Position numbers and translations under genes: made by a program. Positions 6,329-13,626 of a stretch of 15,071 nucleotides of DNA are shown in pieces. The notes under the pieces were generated by a model that saw only the letters and a program-made list of their open reading frames with translations, ran no database searches and was not told the origin of the DNA. Positions within the stretch are counted from its first letter, which is position 1, and each line of letters begins with the position of its first letter. The DNA is from an uncultured Kroppenstedtia sp. (lineage in GTDB: Bacteria; Bacillota; Bacilli; Thermoactinomycetales; DSM-45169): NCBI GenBank assembly GCA_959600065.1, contig CAUGKZ010000005.1, positions 1-15,071 of the forward strand, written 5' to 3'.

Positions 6329-6358
6329 AGGTGTTATTGGTTTTACCTGATTTCCATA

Positions 6359-6497
6359 GCCCTCTTTGTAAGGGGCAGAGACACTAGATCGGAATCGATG
6401 TGGTGGTCTCCCCCGGAATCAATCAATCACAGGATTAATGAAATTAAGGGGCTGGTTTTCTTAATTTCATTGTTCATCTCTCCGCTTCCGGAGAGAT
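6359..6497 (+). promoter_or_regulatory. Structured leader of the S1-domain gene
   Basis: The 215 bases between plsC and ypfD hold several inverted repeats. GGGG (6372-6375) and GAGAC (6378-6382) can pair with GTCTC (6406-6410) and CCCC (6411-6414), enclosing ATCG/CGAT. The same GGGG can instead pair upstream with GCCC (6359-6362), so two folds exclude each other. AATGAAATTAAG (6437-6448) pairs perfectly with CTTAATTTCATT (6460-6471), 12 bp. ATCTCTCCG (6476-6484) pairs with CGGAGAGAT (6489-6497) around CTTC. None has a T tract, and I found no convincing promoter. Autoregulation by the S1 protein through its leader is possible by analogy with Escherichia coli rpsA, but is not shown. Confidence 0.4.
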
Positions 6498-6543
6498 CAT
6501 AAATCAGGTTATTTATTGGCAGGTAAATGAGGAGGTTGTCGTC

Positions 6544-7692
6544 ATGGTGGAAGAAATGAAATCAGAAATGGCAGAGGTGGCTCCGTTGAACCGCGGAGAT
6601 ATCGTCAAAGGGAAAGTAACCAAGGTAGAAGATCATCAGGTGCTGGTGGATGTCAACTATAAGTTTGACGGTGTGATCCCGATTTCGGAATTGTCCAGTC
6701 TGCATGTGGATAAAGCTTCCGACGTCCTATCTGAAGGGGACGAGGTGGAAGTGAAGGTGATCCGGATCAATGATGAGGAAGACAAGCTGGTTCTTTCCAA
6801 AAAAGCGGTGGATTCGGATCGTGCCTGGGAAGAATTACAACAAAAATTTGAGAGCGGCGAAACGCTGGAAGCGGAAGTTGCCGATGTGGTCAAAGGCGGT
6901 TTGGTCGTAGATCTCGGAGTTCGCGGATTTATTCCCGCCTCCTTGGTGGAGCGCCACTACGTCGAAGATTTTTCCGATTATAAGGGACGCAAGCTATCTC
7001 TCAAAGTGATCGAAATCGATCCGGCTAAGAACAAGTTGATTCTTTCCCGCAAGGCGGTTCTGGATGAAGAGGCCGACCAGCGGAAACAAGAAACCTTGGC
7101 CAGTCTGCAACCGGGGCAAGTGATGGAAGGGACCGTTCAACGTTTGACCGACTTCGGTGCCTTCGTGGATATCGGAGGTGTTGACGGGCTGGTCCACGTT
7201 TCCGAGCTGGCATGGAACCGGGTGGAACATCCTTCTGAAGTGCTTTCCGAAGGGGATCAGGTTCAGGTGAAAGTTCTCAAAGTGGATCAAGATAACGAAC
7301 GCATCAGCCTCAGCATCAAAGAGACCCAGCCAGGTCCCTGGGAGAAAGTGTCTGAAGAGATTCAGACTGGGGACATCGTGACAGGTACAGTGAAGCGGCT
7401 AGTCTCCTTCGGTGCTTTTGTGGAAGTATACCAGGGAGTGGAGGGGCTGGTTCATATTTCCCAGATTTCCCGCCGCCATATCGCAACTCCTTCTGAGGAG
7501 TTGGAGGAAGGACAGGAAGTCCGAGTAAAAGTGCTGGATATGCAACCGGAACAAAAACGAATCAGCCTCAGCATCAAAGAGGTGGAACAGGAAGAAACCC
7601 GCGAGGAACTAAAAAATCTGGATCGTAATAACAGCGGGATGAACGTGACCTTGGGTGACGTTTTCGGTGATCAACTCCGCCGCTTGAAATAA
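6544..7692 (+). CDS. ypfD: S1 RNA-binding domain protein (YpfD, ribosomal protein S1 homologue)
   Basis: This 382-residue protein has four S1 (OB-fold) RNA-binding domains at roughly 16-87, 104-171, 189-260 and 274-347. The last two are nearly canonical (TDFGAFVDIGGVDGLVHVSEL, VSFGAFVEVYQGVEGLVHISQI, the first quoted here only in part as a 21-residue type motif at 202-222). It is the short Firmicute S1 homologue, the same length as I recall for Bacillus subtilis YpfD, and lacks the six-domain form of Gram-negative S1. It binds single-stranded RNA; whether it is a true ribosome component in this group is unclear. ATG 6544 follows GGAGG (6531-6535) by 8 bases. It has a long structured leader and its own strong terminator, so it is probably transcribed both from cmk-plsC and separately. 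It is often annotated rpsA. Confidence 0.93.
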   Translation: MVEEMKSEMAEVAPLNRGDIVKGKVTKVEDHQVLVDVNYKFDGVIPISELSSLHVDKASDVLSEGDEVEVKVIRINDEEDKLVLSKKAVDSDRAWEELQQKFESGETLEAEVADVVKGGLVVDLGVRGFIPASLVERHYVEDFSDYKGRKLSLKVIEIDPAKNKLILSRKAVLDEEADQRKQETLASLQPGQVMEGTVQRLTDFGAFVDIGGVDGLVHVSELAWNRVEHPSEVLSEGDQVQVKVLKVDQDNERISLSIKETQPGPWEKVSEEIQTGDIVTGTVKRLVSFGAFVEVYQGVEGLVHISQISRRHIATPSEELEEGQEVRVKVLDMQPEQKRISLSIKEVEQEETREELKNLDRNNSGMNVTLGDVFGDQLRRLK

Positions 7693-7696
7693 TTAC

Positions 7697-7728
7697 AAAA
7701 GCCTCCGGCCAAGTCCGGAGGCTTTTTT
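7697..7728 (+). terminator. Rho-independent terminator after ypfD
   Basis: GCCTCCGG (7701-7708) pairs perfectly with CCGGAGGC (7715-7722) around a 6-base loop, flanked by AAAA (7697-7700) and TTTTTT (7723-7728). It starts 4 bases after the ypfD stop codon. Confidence 0.95.
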
Positions 7729-7789
7729 GCTGAAGGGAGAAGAAAACAGACATACTACGGGGAAACGGGTTTATTCGGAGGAGTTGTTC

Positions 7790-8404
7790 GTGGTTGACGG
7801 TACATTTGCATTGCTATTGTCCATTTCGATAGCGGTATGGATCCAGACAGGATGGTTTTCGGGGTTGGAGCAGGAGTTGAAATGGAGCAGGCAGGGGCTG
7901 GTCTTGGGATTGTTAGCAGCAACCGCATTGTTGCGGGTGGAGGTTCCCATCGGGGAAGCTGTGAAAATTCAGGGCGGGATGTTACTGTTGTTGCTCTTTC
8001 TGATCCGATTGATCAAAATCAAGCGGGTTCAGTTGATCCATTTGTTTCCTGCTATTTTCCTAGCCGCTTCCATTCTGTTTTTTCTTCGTGAATTGTACTG
8101 GTGGGGTCCGGCCTTCAATGAAAACGGGTTTCGGATCTTAGGTGTCGGGGCTGCTACCGGCATGGCACTTCTCACCTTCCGTCAGCTCCATCTCCGCTTG
8201 ATCGTGGCTGCGGGGGGATTATGGTTGGCCGAGTGGATGTCCTTAATTCTGCACCGGAAGGAATTGAACCCAGCTGTTTTTGGTATGCCGTCAACTTTGG
8301 ACGTTTTTTGGTTTACTTGGACTGCCCTTCTGATCTTGCATTATGTTACCCGTGATATGTCAGCTAGGATTCGCCAACTTGTCAAAAGGCCCCGCGGAGG
8401 TTAA
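7790..8404 (+). CDS. yphA: YphA-like integral membrane protein
   Basis: This 204-residue, very hydrophobic protein has about six or seven predicted membrane segments (roughly residues 5-22, 34-47, 60-75, 83-98, 130-155 and 172-190, judged by eye). It has a charged C-terminus (SARIRQLVKRPRGG). Position between ypfD and der, and length close to 200, match YphA of Bacillus subtilis, a membrane protein of unknown function; I base the name mostly on this context. The start is GTG 7790, 6 bases after CGGAGGAG (7776-7783). In-frame openings further upstream fall in the ypfD terminator. A CATACTA at 7751-7757 resembles a sporulation-type -10 but lacks a matching -35. No residue pattern points to an enzymatic role. 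Confidence 0.75.
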   Translation: MVDGTFALLLSISIAVWIQTGWFSGLEQELKWSRQGLVLGLLAATALLRVEVPIGEAVKIQGGMLLLLLFLIRLIKIKRVQLIHLFPAIFLAASILFFLRELYWWGPAFNENGFRILGVGAATGMALLTFRQLHLRLIVAAGGLWLAEWMSLILHRKELNPAVFGMPSTLDVFWFTWTALLILHYVTRDMSARIRQLVKRPRGG

Positions 8405-8553
8405 ATGAAAATATCCCATCGGCTGAAGGGGAGGGAGCATCTCCTGTAGAAACCTTGTAAACTAGCCCAGGCTGAGTTTGTCGGGATGGAGATAACCCCC
8501 AACCCTTCCTTGTTGACACCCTTGTCGTGGTGTGGGCGAAAAAAGTCCTTCTG

Positions 8554-8562
8554 TGGTAAAAT
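8554..8562 (+). promoter_or_regulatory. Candidate extended -10 promoter upstream of der
   Basis: TGGTAAAAT (8554-8562) is an extended -10 (TGn plus TAAAAT, five of six). No good -35 lies 16-18 bases upstream; the conspicuous TTGACA at 8513-8518 is too far away. Transcription from near 8569 would give a leader of about 70 bases before der. The rest of the 236-base gap after yphA (8405-8640) holds only a weak hairpin, ACACC/GGTGT (8516-8533), and no gene I can support. Confidence 0.35.
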
Positions 8563-8640
8563 CATACTGGTTGGATCCGCCTGGAACGAGTCATATGTGT
8601 GGAGGATCTGGTGGAATACGGAGGAGAGGAATTCGGACAA

Positions 8641-9963
8641 ATGAGTTTGCCAGTCGTGGCCATCGTAGGCCGTCCCAATGTGGGAAAGTCAACATTGTTC
8701 AACCGGATCGCCGGAGAACGGATTGCGATTGTGGAGGATAAACCAGGGATCACCCGGGATCGGATTTATACCCGTGGGGATTGGTCGGGACGTGATTTTC
8801 ACGTGATCGACACCGGGGGGTTGGAGTTTGGAAAACAAGATGAGGTGGTGGAACATATTCGCCAGCAGGCTGAATTGGCCATCGAAGAGGCGGATGTGAT
8901 TCTGTTTATGGTGGATGGGCACGATGGGGTGACCGCCACTGATGAAGAGGTGTCCCGGATTTTACATCGTTCCAACAAACCGGTGGTTCTGGGCGTCAAC
9001 AAACTGGATGATGTCAAACACCATGAAAACGTATATGAATTTTATCAGCTCGGTTTTGATGAACCGATCGGGATCTCTTCACTACACGGATCAGGAACCG
9101 GGGATTTGTTGGATGCGGTGGTGAATCGTTTACCGGAGCGGGAAGAAGAGGAGTATGACAGTGATACGATCCGAGTCTCCATGATTGGCCGTCCCAATGT
9201 AGGGAAATCCTCTCTGGTCAATCGGATTCTCGGAGAGGAGCGGGTGATCGTAAGTTCTGTGGCAGGGACCACCCGGGATGCCGTCGATACGCCTTTCGCC
9301 CATGAAGGGCAGGATTATGTCATTATTGACACGGCAGGGATGCGAAAGCGGGGCAAGGTATACGAGACTACAGAAAAATACAGTGTTCTGAGAGCTTTGA
9401 GAGCGATTGAACGCTCCGATGTGGTCTTAATCCTGTTAGACGGGACCGAAGGGGTGACTGAACAGGATAAGCGCGTGGCTGGGATCGCTCACGATGCGGG
9501 AAGAGGGGCTGTTTTTGTTGTAAACAAATGGGATGCGGTGGATAAGGATGATCGAACGATGAATCGGATGATCCGAGAGATTCGTCAGGAATTTGCTTTT
9601 ATGGATTATGCTCCGATCCTGTTCGCTTCAGCAAAAACCGGTCAACGGGTGACGAAAATCCTGCCGGTGGTAAAAGAAGTGGCGGAGCAGCATGCCTTGC
9701 GCGTTTCCACATCCGTTCTCAATCAAGTTTTGCAAGATGCGGTGATGTCGACTCCACCCCCCACAGTGAACGGAAAGCGGACCCGGATCTATTACGGAAC
9801 ACAGGTTTCTGTAAAGCCACCGGTTTTTGTGCTGTTTGTCAACGATCCGGAACGGGTTCACTTTACTTATCAACGCTATTTGGGAAACCAGTTGCGCGAG
9901 GCTTTTGGTTTTATTGGGACCCCGATCCGGATTCTGCTGCGCAAAAAGAACAAGGAGAGATAA
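8641..9963 (+). CDS. der: Der (EngA), double-GTPase ribosome assembly factor
   Basis: This 440-residue protein has two tandem GTPase domains and a C-terminal KH-like domain, and acts in late maturation of the 50S ribosomal subunit. Domain 1 shows GRPNVGKS (10-17), DTGG (57-60) and NKLD (120-123). Domain 2 shows GRPNVGKS (183-190), DTAG (230-233) and NKWD (295-298). The C-terminal part (about 350-440) ends with a basic RKKNKER tail. The chosen start is ATG 8641 ([13 protein letters not shown]), which fits the family N-terminus; AGAGGA (8625-8630) is 10 bases upstream. An in-frame GTG at 8599 would add 14 residues not usual for Der and has no good SD. plsY follows 19 bases after the stop, and gpsA after that, suggesting one transcript. 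Confidence 0.96.
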   Translation: MSLPVVAIVGRPNVGKSTLFNRIAGERIAIVEDKPGITRDRIYTRGDWSGRDFHVIDTGGLEFGKQDEVVEHIRQQAELAIEEADVILFMVDGHDGVTATDEEVSRILHRSNKPVVLGVNKLDDVKHHENVYEFYQLGFDEPIGISSLHGSGTGDLLDAVVNRLPEREEEEYDSDTIRVSMIGRPNVGKSSLVNRILGEERVIVSSVAGTTRDAVDTPFAHEGQDYVIIDTAGMRKRGKVYETTEKYSVLRALRAIERSDVVLILLDGTEGVTEQDKRVAGIAHDAGRGAVFVVNKWDAVDKDDRTMNRMIREIRQEFAFMDYAPILFASAKTGQRVTKILPVVKEVAEQHALRVSTSVLNQVLQDAVMSTPPPTVNGKRTRIYYGTQVSVKPPVFVLFVNDPERVHFTYQRYLGNQLREAFGFIGTPIRILLRKKNKER

Positions 9964-9982
9964 ATACGAGAGGAGGAAAAGG

Positions 9983-10588
9983 ATGGGGACATCTATATGG
10001 GTTTTGCTTGTCTCATATTTAATCGGTTCGATCAGTTTCAGCTATTGGATCACCCGTTTTATGAAGGGGGTCGACATCCGACGGCATGGCAGTGGTAATG
10101 CCGGTGCGACCAATATGTTACGGGTGGTAGGTAAAGGGCCTGCTATTGCCGTTTTTGTCCTAGACGCTTTAAAAGGAATGGCTGCGGTGCAACTGGCTGC
10201 AACCGTGTCTGGTGATGCGACGTTAATGATGGCGGCAGGGGTGGCTGCGATTATCGGGCATAATTGGCCTGTCTTTCTCGGTTTTCGGGGAGGGAAAGGG
10301 ATTGCGACCACGATCGGTGTCACAGCTCTGCTCACTTTGGCAGCAGCTTTGATCACGGGTGTGGTAGCCATTATTGTTATCCTTCTTACCCGCTATGTAT
10401 CCCTCGGCTCTTTGGTTTTTGCTGCTGGTTTGCCTTTGATGATCGCTTTTTTGGATTATCCCACTTCCTATGTGTATCTTAGCCTGGTGATTACTCTGAT
10501 GGCTTTTATCCGACATAGCACCAATATCAGACGTCTTTTCAAAGGAACGGAGAGTAAACTGGGGTCAACCAAAGAACAACGGAGTTAG
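9983..10588 (+). CDS. plsY: Glycerol-3-phosphate acyltransferase PlsY (acyl-phosphate dependent)
   Basis: This 201-residue integral membrane enzyme transfers an acyl group from acyl-phosphate to the 1-position of sn-glycerol 3-phosphate, the first step of phosphatidic acid synthesis in Firmicutes. The three conserved blocks are visible: GSGNAGATNMLR (36-47), GHNWPVFLGFRGGKG (92-106) and RHSTNIRRL (177-185). Several hydrophobic segments surround them (about 4-24, 52-72, 80-98, 111-135 and 140-175). The start is ATG 9983, preceded by AGGAGG (9971-9976) at 6 bases; longer in-frame extensions run back into der. It lies between der and gpsA, whose product makes its substrate, so the context fits the reaction. 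Confidence 0.95.
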   Translation: MGTSIWVLLVSYLIGSISFSYWITRFMKGVDIRRHGSGNAGATNMLRVVGKGPAIAVFVLDALKGMAAVQLAATVSGDATLMMAAGVAAIIGHNWPVFLGFRGGKGIATTIGVTALLTLAAALITGVVAIIVILLTRYVSLGSLVFAAGLPLMIAFLDYPTSYVYLSLVITLMAFIRHSTNIRRLFKGTESKLGSTKEQRS

Positions 10589-10606
10589 AGCGGAGGGAAG
10601 GGCTTT

Positions 10607-11647
10607 ATGGCGAAAAGGAGTGCGGCTGTACTGGGTGCAGGCAGTTGGGGGACTGTTCTCGCTTCGGTATTGGTTGATAATGGTCTCGATGTGAAGCTGT
10701 GGGCTCGCAGAAGGGAGTTGGCCGAAGAGATCACCCAGGATCACTGCAACAGCTGGTATCTGCCGGATATCCGGTTGCCGGAGACGCTTCAGGCCACGGA
10801 TTCTTTGGAGGAGGCGGTGGCCGGAAAGGATCTGGTGCTGATGGGAGTCCCCTCCCAATCGATGAGGGAGGTGGCCCGGAACCTGGCTCCTCGGTTGGGA
10901 AAAGGTACTCTGGTGCTACATGCGGCCAAGGGGTTTGAACTGGGTTCGCTGAAGCGCATGTCGGTGGTGTTGGAGGAGGAGTTGCCCATGGCCGCGGAAC
11001 GGATTGGAGTATTATCCGGTCCGAGTCACGCAGAGGAGGTGATCCGGAAATCTCCAACGACTGTGGTGGTGGCATCCAAACATCCTTCCGTTGCGGAAGA
11101 GGCGCAGGGATTATTGATCAACTCTTATCTGCGGGTCTACACCCATCCCGATGTGATTGGAACAGAGGTGGGTGGCTCCTTGAAAAATATCATCGCTTTG
11201 GGTTCGGGAATTTCTGATGGGCTGAATTTTGGGGATAATGCCAAAGCGGCGTTGATCACCCGTGGACTGGCGGAAATGGCACGCCTGGGTATGGCGATGG
11301 GAGCCAAACCGATCACCTTTGCTGGATTGTCAGGGGTGGGTGATTTGGTGGTCACCTGCACGAGCCGTCACAGCCGAAACTGGCGGGCAGGTTATCTGCT
11401 CAGCCAAGGCCTGGCGCTGGAAGAGGTACTCCAACAGATGGGGATGGTGGTGGAAGGGATTAAAACCACCCAGGTGGCCCAGGAGCTTGCTGCAAAATAC
11501 CAAGTGGAGATGCCGATTACGCAGGAACTTTATGCGGTCCTCTTTGAAGGCAAATCCCCCCGTAAGGCAGTGGAAGATTTGATGGCTCGCGGAAAGACGG
11601 ATGAGATGGAAGAGATGATACAGGGTTCGCCAGGCCCGACCGCCTAA
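10607..11647 (+). CDS. gpsA: NAD(P)-dependent glycerol-3-phosphate dehydrogenase
   Basis: This 346-residue cytoplasmic enzyme reduces dihydroxyacetone phosphate to sn-glycerol 3-phosphate for phospholipid synthesis. The N-terminal Rossmann motif GAGSWG is at 10-15, the AAKGFE block with Lys108 at 106-111, and GPSHAEEV at 138-145. The catalytic Lys193 is in GSLKNIIALG, and GVGDLVVTCTS (Asp246) and SRNWR near 256-260 complete the substrate site. The length is typical (about 335-345). The ATG follows a GGAGGGAAGG stretch starting near 10591, 18 bases after plsY ends, so I place it in the same transcript as der and plsY. No strong forward terminator follows directly, but the next 135 bases are rich in inverted repeats. 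Confidence 0.96.
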   Translation: MAKRSAAVLGAGSWGTVLASVLVDNGLDVKLWARRRELAEEITQDHCNSWYLPDIRLPETLQATDSLEEAVAGKDLVLMGVPSQSMREVARNLAPRLGKGTLVLHAAKGFELGSLKRMSVVLEEELPMAAERIGVLSGPSHAEEVIRKSPTTVVVASKHPSVAEEAQGLLINSYLRVYTHPDVIGTEVGGSLKNIIALGSGISDGLNFGDNAKAALITRGLAEMARLGMAMGAKPITFAGLSGVGDLVVTCTSRHSRNWRAGYLLSQGLALEEVLQQMGMVVEGIKTTQVAQELAAKYQVEMPITQELYAVLFEGKSPRKAVEDLMARGKTDEMEEMIQGSPGPTA

Positions 11648-11780
11648 TGTATCCGGGACTCGTTGCAAAGTGTCACATTCTTACATACGTTGTAATACAT
11701 CCGGTTTGGCTGTTGTGCAAGAATAGAGGCTCTTGCTAGGGGGAATAGGGACCAGGGGATGCTTGGGCGACCAAACCGGA
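11647..11780. other. Intergenic stretch with nested inverted repeats after gpsA
   Basis: Three arrangements are visible. First, ATGTAT (11647-11652) and ATACAT (11695-11700) enclose a smaller hairpin, TTACA/TGTAA (11681-11695). Second, TCCGGTTTGG (11700-11709) is perfectly complementary to CCAAACCGGA (11771-11780), a 10-bp stem closing a 61-base loop. Third, inside that loop, GCAAGA (11717-11722) pairs with TCTTGC (11731-11736). There is no open frame of note. The layout (closing stem plus internal hairpin) would suit a structured RNA or a complex 3' end on either strand. I match it to no known RNA family. Confidence 0.35.
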
Positions 11781-11781
11781 A

Positions 11782-11816
11782 AAACAGGGGTGCGCCCACA
11801 GGCGTCACCCCTGTTT
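11782..11816 (-). terminator. Strong terminator of the minus-strand gene, overlapping its stop codon
   Basis: AAACAGGGGTG (11782-11792) pairs with CACCCCTGTTT (11806-11816). Inside, CGCC (11793-11796) pairs with GGCG (11801-11804) around CACA, with T11805 bulged: 15 bp in all. On the minus strand it is followed by a T tract (complement of 11780-11784), so it works for the minus-strand gene, whose TGA (11805-11807) lies inside the stem. The forward direction has only the TTT within the stem, so stopping of gpsA transcripts is less certain. Confidence 0.8.
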
Positions 11817-12323
11817 CCGTTTGCGGGGTGTTCCCTTCTCTCTGGGGCCCGCCTGTATCAAGTCGGACATCAACTGTCTAACAAAGGGAAGTTGAAGGAT
11901 TTTGAGTAGCTGGGTGAAATCGAAATTCTGGAATGGATGAGATGAGGTGTCGACAGAATCCGTATCTCCATCTGGTGGGGGGAGGTTGAGACGTGGAATT
12001 TCTTCTTCGTCCTCCTCCTGTCGTCTCGGTTGTACCAGGCGTAAGGGAGGCCGTCCTCGGTGGGGTTGTTTTTGATTTGCAAATTGGGTGGCCATTTCAA
12101 ACATCTGATAAGCGTTATCCATGATCTTCTCCATCCGTTGCAAGGATTCGCTGAAGTCTTTTAGGGTGGTTCGGAAAGTATAAAACCCGTTGATCCATTT
12201 GCTCAGGCTGTCTGAGACGGCATCTGACTGGGGTTCCCGGGGGGGAAGACGTTTTTGTGGCCGAGGTCGGCGACGCTGGGGAGGTCTGTAAGGCCGGTTG
12301 GTGCGCGTGGCTTTTTTTGGCAT
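11805..12323 (-). CDS. Hypothetical Arg/Pro-rich protein, unrecognised
   Basis: This 172-residue protein has a distinct layout. The N-terminal tail is extremely basic and proline-rich (residues 1-31, with RPPQRRRPRPQKRLPPRE at about 13-30). A predicted helical segment follows at about 38-84 (SLSKWINGFYTFRTTLKDF onwards), then a second Arg-rich patch (89-101), a Glu/Asp run (103-109), and a hydrophobic C-terminal helix (about 134-157). It ends in another basic tail (PRKRKQG). There is no signal peptide or membrane anchor. The ATG (complement of 12321-12323) has GGAGGAG 7 bases upstream, and a strong terminator overlaps the stop, so the gene is very likely real. It is the only minus-strand gene in this half of the window, between gpsA and the yphE-yphF-spoIVA group. 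Low-complexity basic tails suggest nucleic-acid binding or spore-coat association; that is inference only. Confidence 0.75.
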   Translation of the reverse strand: MPKKATRTNRPYRPPQRRRPRPQKRLPPREPQSDAVSDSLSKWINGFYTFRTTLKDFSESLQRMEKIMDNAYQMFEMATQFANQKQPHRGRPPLRLVQPRRQEEDEEEIPRLNLPPPDGDTDSVDTSSHPFQNFDFTQLLKILQLPFVRQLMSDLIQAGPREKGTPRKRKQG

Positions 12324-12341
12324 GGAAGATCTCCTCCACTT

Positions 12342-12399
12342 CGGGCTTTTGTCTCTCTATCCTATGCCAATGTCCAGGAAGGGATTGGACGGAAGCCCG
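12342..12399. repeat. Nested inverted repeats in the leader of the minus-strand gene
   Basis: CGGGCTT (12342-12348) is complementary to AAGCCCG (12393-12399), and nested inside GTCCA (12372-12376) pairs with TGGAC (12386-12390). They lie between the start of the minus-strand gene and the -35 of the divergent yphE-yphF promoter. They could fold in the minus-strand leader or serve as protein sites. Confidence 0.35.
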
Positions 12400-12404
12400 G
12401 TAGA

Positions 12405-12433
12405 TTGGTGGGCGCCTGTGGATTTGCTATACT
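12405..12433 (+). promoter_or_regulatory. Candidate promoter of the yphE-yphF operon
   Basis: TTGGTG (12405-12410) and TATACT (12428-12433) are separated by exactly 17 bases, and TGC directly before the -10 makes it an extended -10. Transcription would begin near 12440, about 27 bases before the first start codon. Confidence 0.6.
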
Positions 12434-12466
12434 GGTATTTGAATATACGTCTGAAGAAGGAAGATG

Positions 12467-12631
12467 ATGGACTTGGATGCCATGGTCAGTATTTTGCTAC
12501 TGTTGATCGCTAATTTCACGATTTCATGGACCCGTCAATTGGGTACAGGATGGGTCCGGATATTGTTTTCTGTTTTCGCTGTGCTACTCCTGATCCCGGC
12601 TTTTCTTTTCGGATTTCGGGCGTTGATGTGA
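12467..12631 (+). CDS. yphE: Small membrane protein, YphE-like (DUF2768-type by position)
   Basis: This 54-residue protein (MDLDAMVSILLLLIANFTIS...) has two hydrophobic segments, at about 7-20 and 32-50, joined by a short polar stretch with WTRQLGTGW. This fits a two-pass membrane protein. The tandem ATGATG gives two possible starts. I choose 12467 because it is 5 bases from AAGGA (12457-12461), while 12464 would be only 2 bases away. It lies 24 bases before yphF and shares its promoter. The place, size and hydropathy match yphE of Bacillus subtilis, which lies between gpsA and yphF. The sequence itself is too short for me to assign by motif, so the name rests on context. Confidence 0.65.
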   Translation: MDLDAMVSILLLLIANFTISWTRQLGTGWVRILFSVFAVLLLIPAFLFGFRALM

Positions 12632-12655
12632 TCACCACAGAGGGGAGGGAGCCAG

Positions 12656-13369
12656 ATGCGATGGAAATGGGTATCGGCTGGGTTGTTGGCAGTGTTGATC
12701 CTGCTGACTGGTTGCATGCGGACCGATGAGTTTGATCAGAAGATCGCAGAGGATTTGCCTCGGGAAGTACAAGAGGTACAGGTAGCTTTAGACCAATACA
12801 GGAAAGAACATAATAATGTCTTGCCTCTGAAGCCTCCCCAGGGCCCCACGCTGTATCAGAAGTATATTCTCGATTTTTCCAAAATGAGTGCTTACCTTCC
12901 CAGCACTCCGTCCAACTCCTTTCAAAAAGGGGGCCACTTTGTATTTGTTGTTGTAGACCCCGGAGCTAAAAAACCACAGGTGCGTGTACTGGATCTGCGA
13001 GTGACGGAGAAGTTGCGGGAGTTGCAGGGGCGGGTAGATACTTACAAGGAACGGAACGAAAAGTTGCCCAAGGGAGACCAGCAGGGAAAAGGGATCTATG
13101 ATGTGGATTATCAGGTCTTGAAGATCGATCCAGTCACCCTTCCAAGTCCTTACCATTCAGAGTTCACTCTTACTCCGGTGCTGGACAGTGAGGGTCAGGT
13201 GTATGTGGATTATCGGAAAGATGTGATGAGGTTGTTGGAAGAGTCCGACTCCAAGCCGGCTAAAGGGCAAGATCTCAGAGAAATTTTGTACAAGGATTCA
13301 TTGTTTGTCCCCGCCCACTCCCTGCCGATGAAATGGGAGAACGGGGAACCTGTCATGGAGGAAGAATAA
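12656..13369 (+). CDS. yphF: YphF-like lipoprotein
   Basis: This 237-residue protein begins with a lipoprotein signal peptide (MRWKWVSAGLLAVLILLTGC) with lipobox LLTGC and Cys20 as the predicted lipidation site. After export it should be anchored on the outer face of the membrane. The mature part is charged and soluble-looking, with no catalytic motif that I recognise; a helical segment EVQEVQVALDQYRKEHNN is at about 37-54. ATG 12656 follows GGGGAGGGAG in the preceding bases. Its place between yphE and spoIVA and its length (about 240) match Bacillus subtilis YphF, of unknown function. The last codons (MEEE, GGAGGAAGA) also form a strong SD for a possible next gene whose ATG begins right after this stop. 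Confidence 0.8.
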   Translation: MRWKWVSAGLLAVLILLTGCMRTDEFDQKIAEDLPREVQEVQVALDQYRKEHNNVLPLKPPQGPTLYQKYILDFSKMSAYLPSTPSNSFQKGGHFVFVVVDPGAKKPQVRVLDLRVTEKLRELQGRVDTYKERNEKLPKGDQQGKGIYDVDYQVLKIDPVTLPSPYHSEFTLTPVLDSEGQVYVDYRKDVMRLLEESDSKPAKGQDLREILYKDSLFVPAHSLPMKWENGEPVMEEE

Positions 13370-13561
13370 ATGGAGCCCCCCGCACATATGAAATGGACAA
13401 GTCTGCAAAAAGAAAGCGGGGGGATCTCTTTTGGGGATATGGGAAAATCTTCTATTACACTTGTTTGTCATTCCGGCGACTTTTTTGCTGGGGAGGCTTT
13501 CCGCAGTCAAGGTGGCCGGTTTTCGGGTCCGGATGATAGGTCGCAAGAATTCATCAGATGA
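13370..13561 (+). CDS. Possible small gene after yphF (63 codons), unrecognised
   Basis: An open frame of 63 codons begins with the ATG touching the yphF stop (TAA then ATG). GGAGG (13357-13361) lies 8 bases upstream, and a strong terminator begins 17 bases after its own stop. These signals suit a coupled small gene. The product (starts MEPPAHMKWTSLQKESGG) is polar, glycine-rich, has one cysteine, and resembles nothing I know. Against it, the SD is also forced by the yphF codons MEEE, and a CCCCCCGC/GCGGGGGG inverted repeat (13376-13383 with 13416-13423, followed by ATCTCTTTT) crosses its first third and could itself be a terminator of yphF. If this gene is not real, the 385 bases between yphF and spoIVA hold only terminators, a promoter and a leader. 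Confidence 0.35.
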   Translation: MEPPAHMKWTSLQKESGGISFGDMGKSSITLVCHSGDFFAGEAFRSQGGRFSGPDDRSQEFIR

Positions 13562-13578
13562 AAAAGAACGGGCTTCCA

Positions 13579-13616
13579 GAAGGACTGTCTGATTGGACAG
13601 TCCTTCGGTTTTTTCT
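13579..13616 (+). terminator. Rho-independent terminator upstream of spoIVA
   Basis: AAGGACTGTC (13580-13589) pairs perfectly with GACAGTCCTT (13596-13605) around TGATTG, with G13579-C13606 adding one pair. A CGG and a run of T follow (13609-13614). It isolates spoIVA from the yphE-yphF transcript. Confidence 0.9.
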
Positions 13617-13626
13617 CTGGGAAGGT

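Noticed and set aside
8405..8449. Fourteen-codon frame starting right after the yphA stop behind GGAGG
   Set aside because: It is too short to support, and the SD spacing is only 4 bases; it may be a remnant or chance.
8513..8518. Perfect TTGACA upstream of der as a -35 element
   Set aside because: No acceptable -10 lies 16-18 bases downstream; the better candidate is the extended -10 at 8554-8562.
8401..8640. Minus-strand open frame of 79 codons between yphA and der
   Set aside because: It starts with TTG, has no SD, and covers the der promoter and SD region; nothing in it resembles a known protein.
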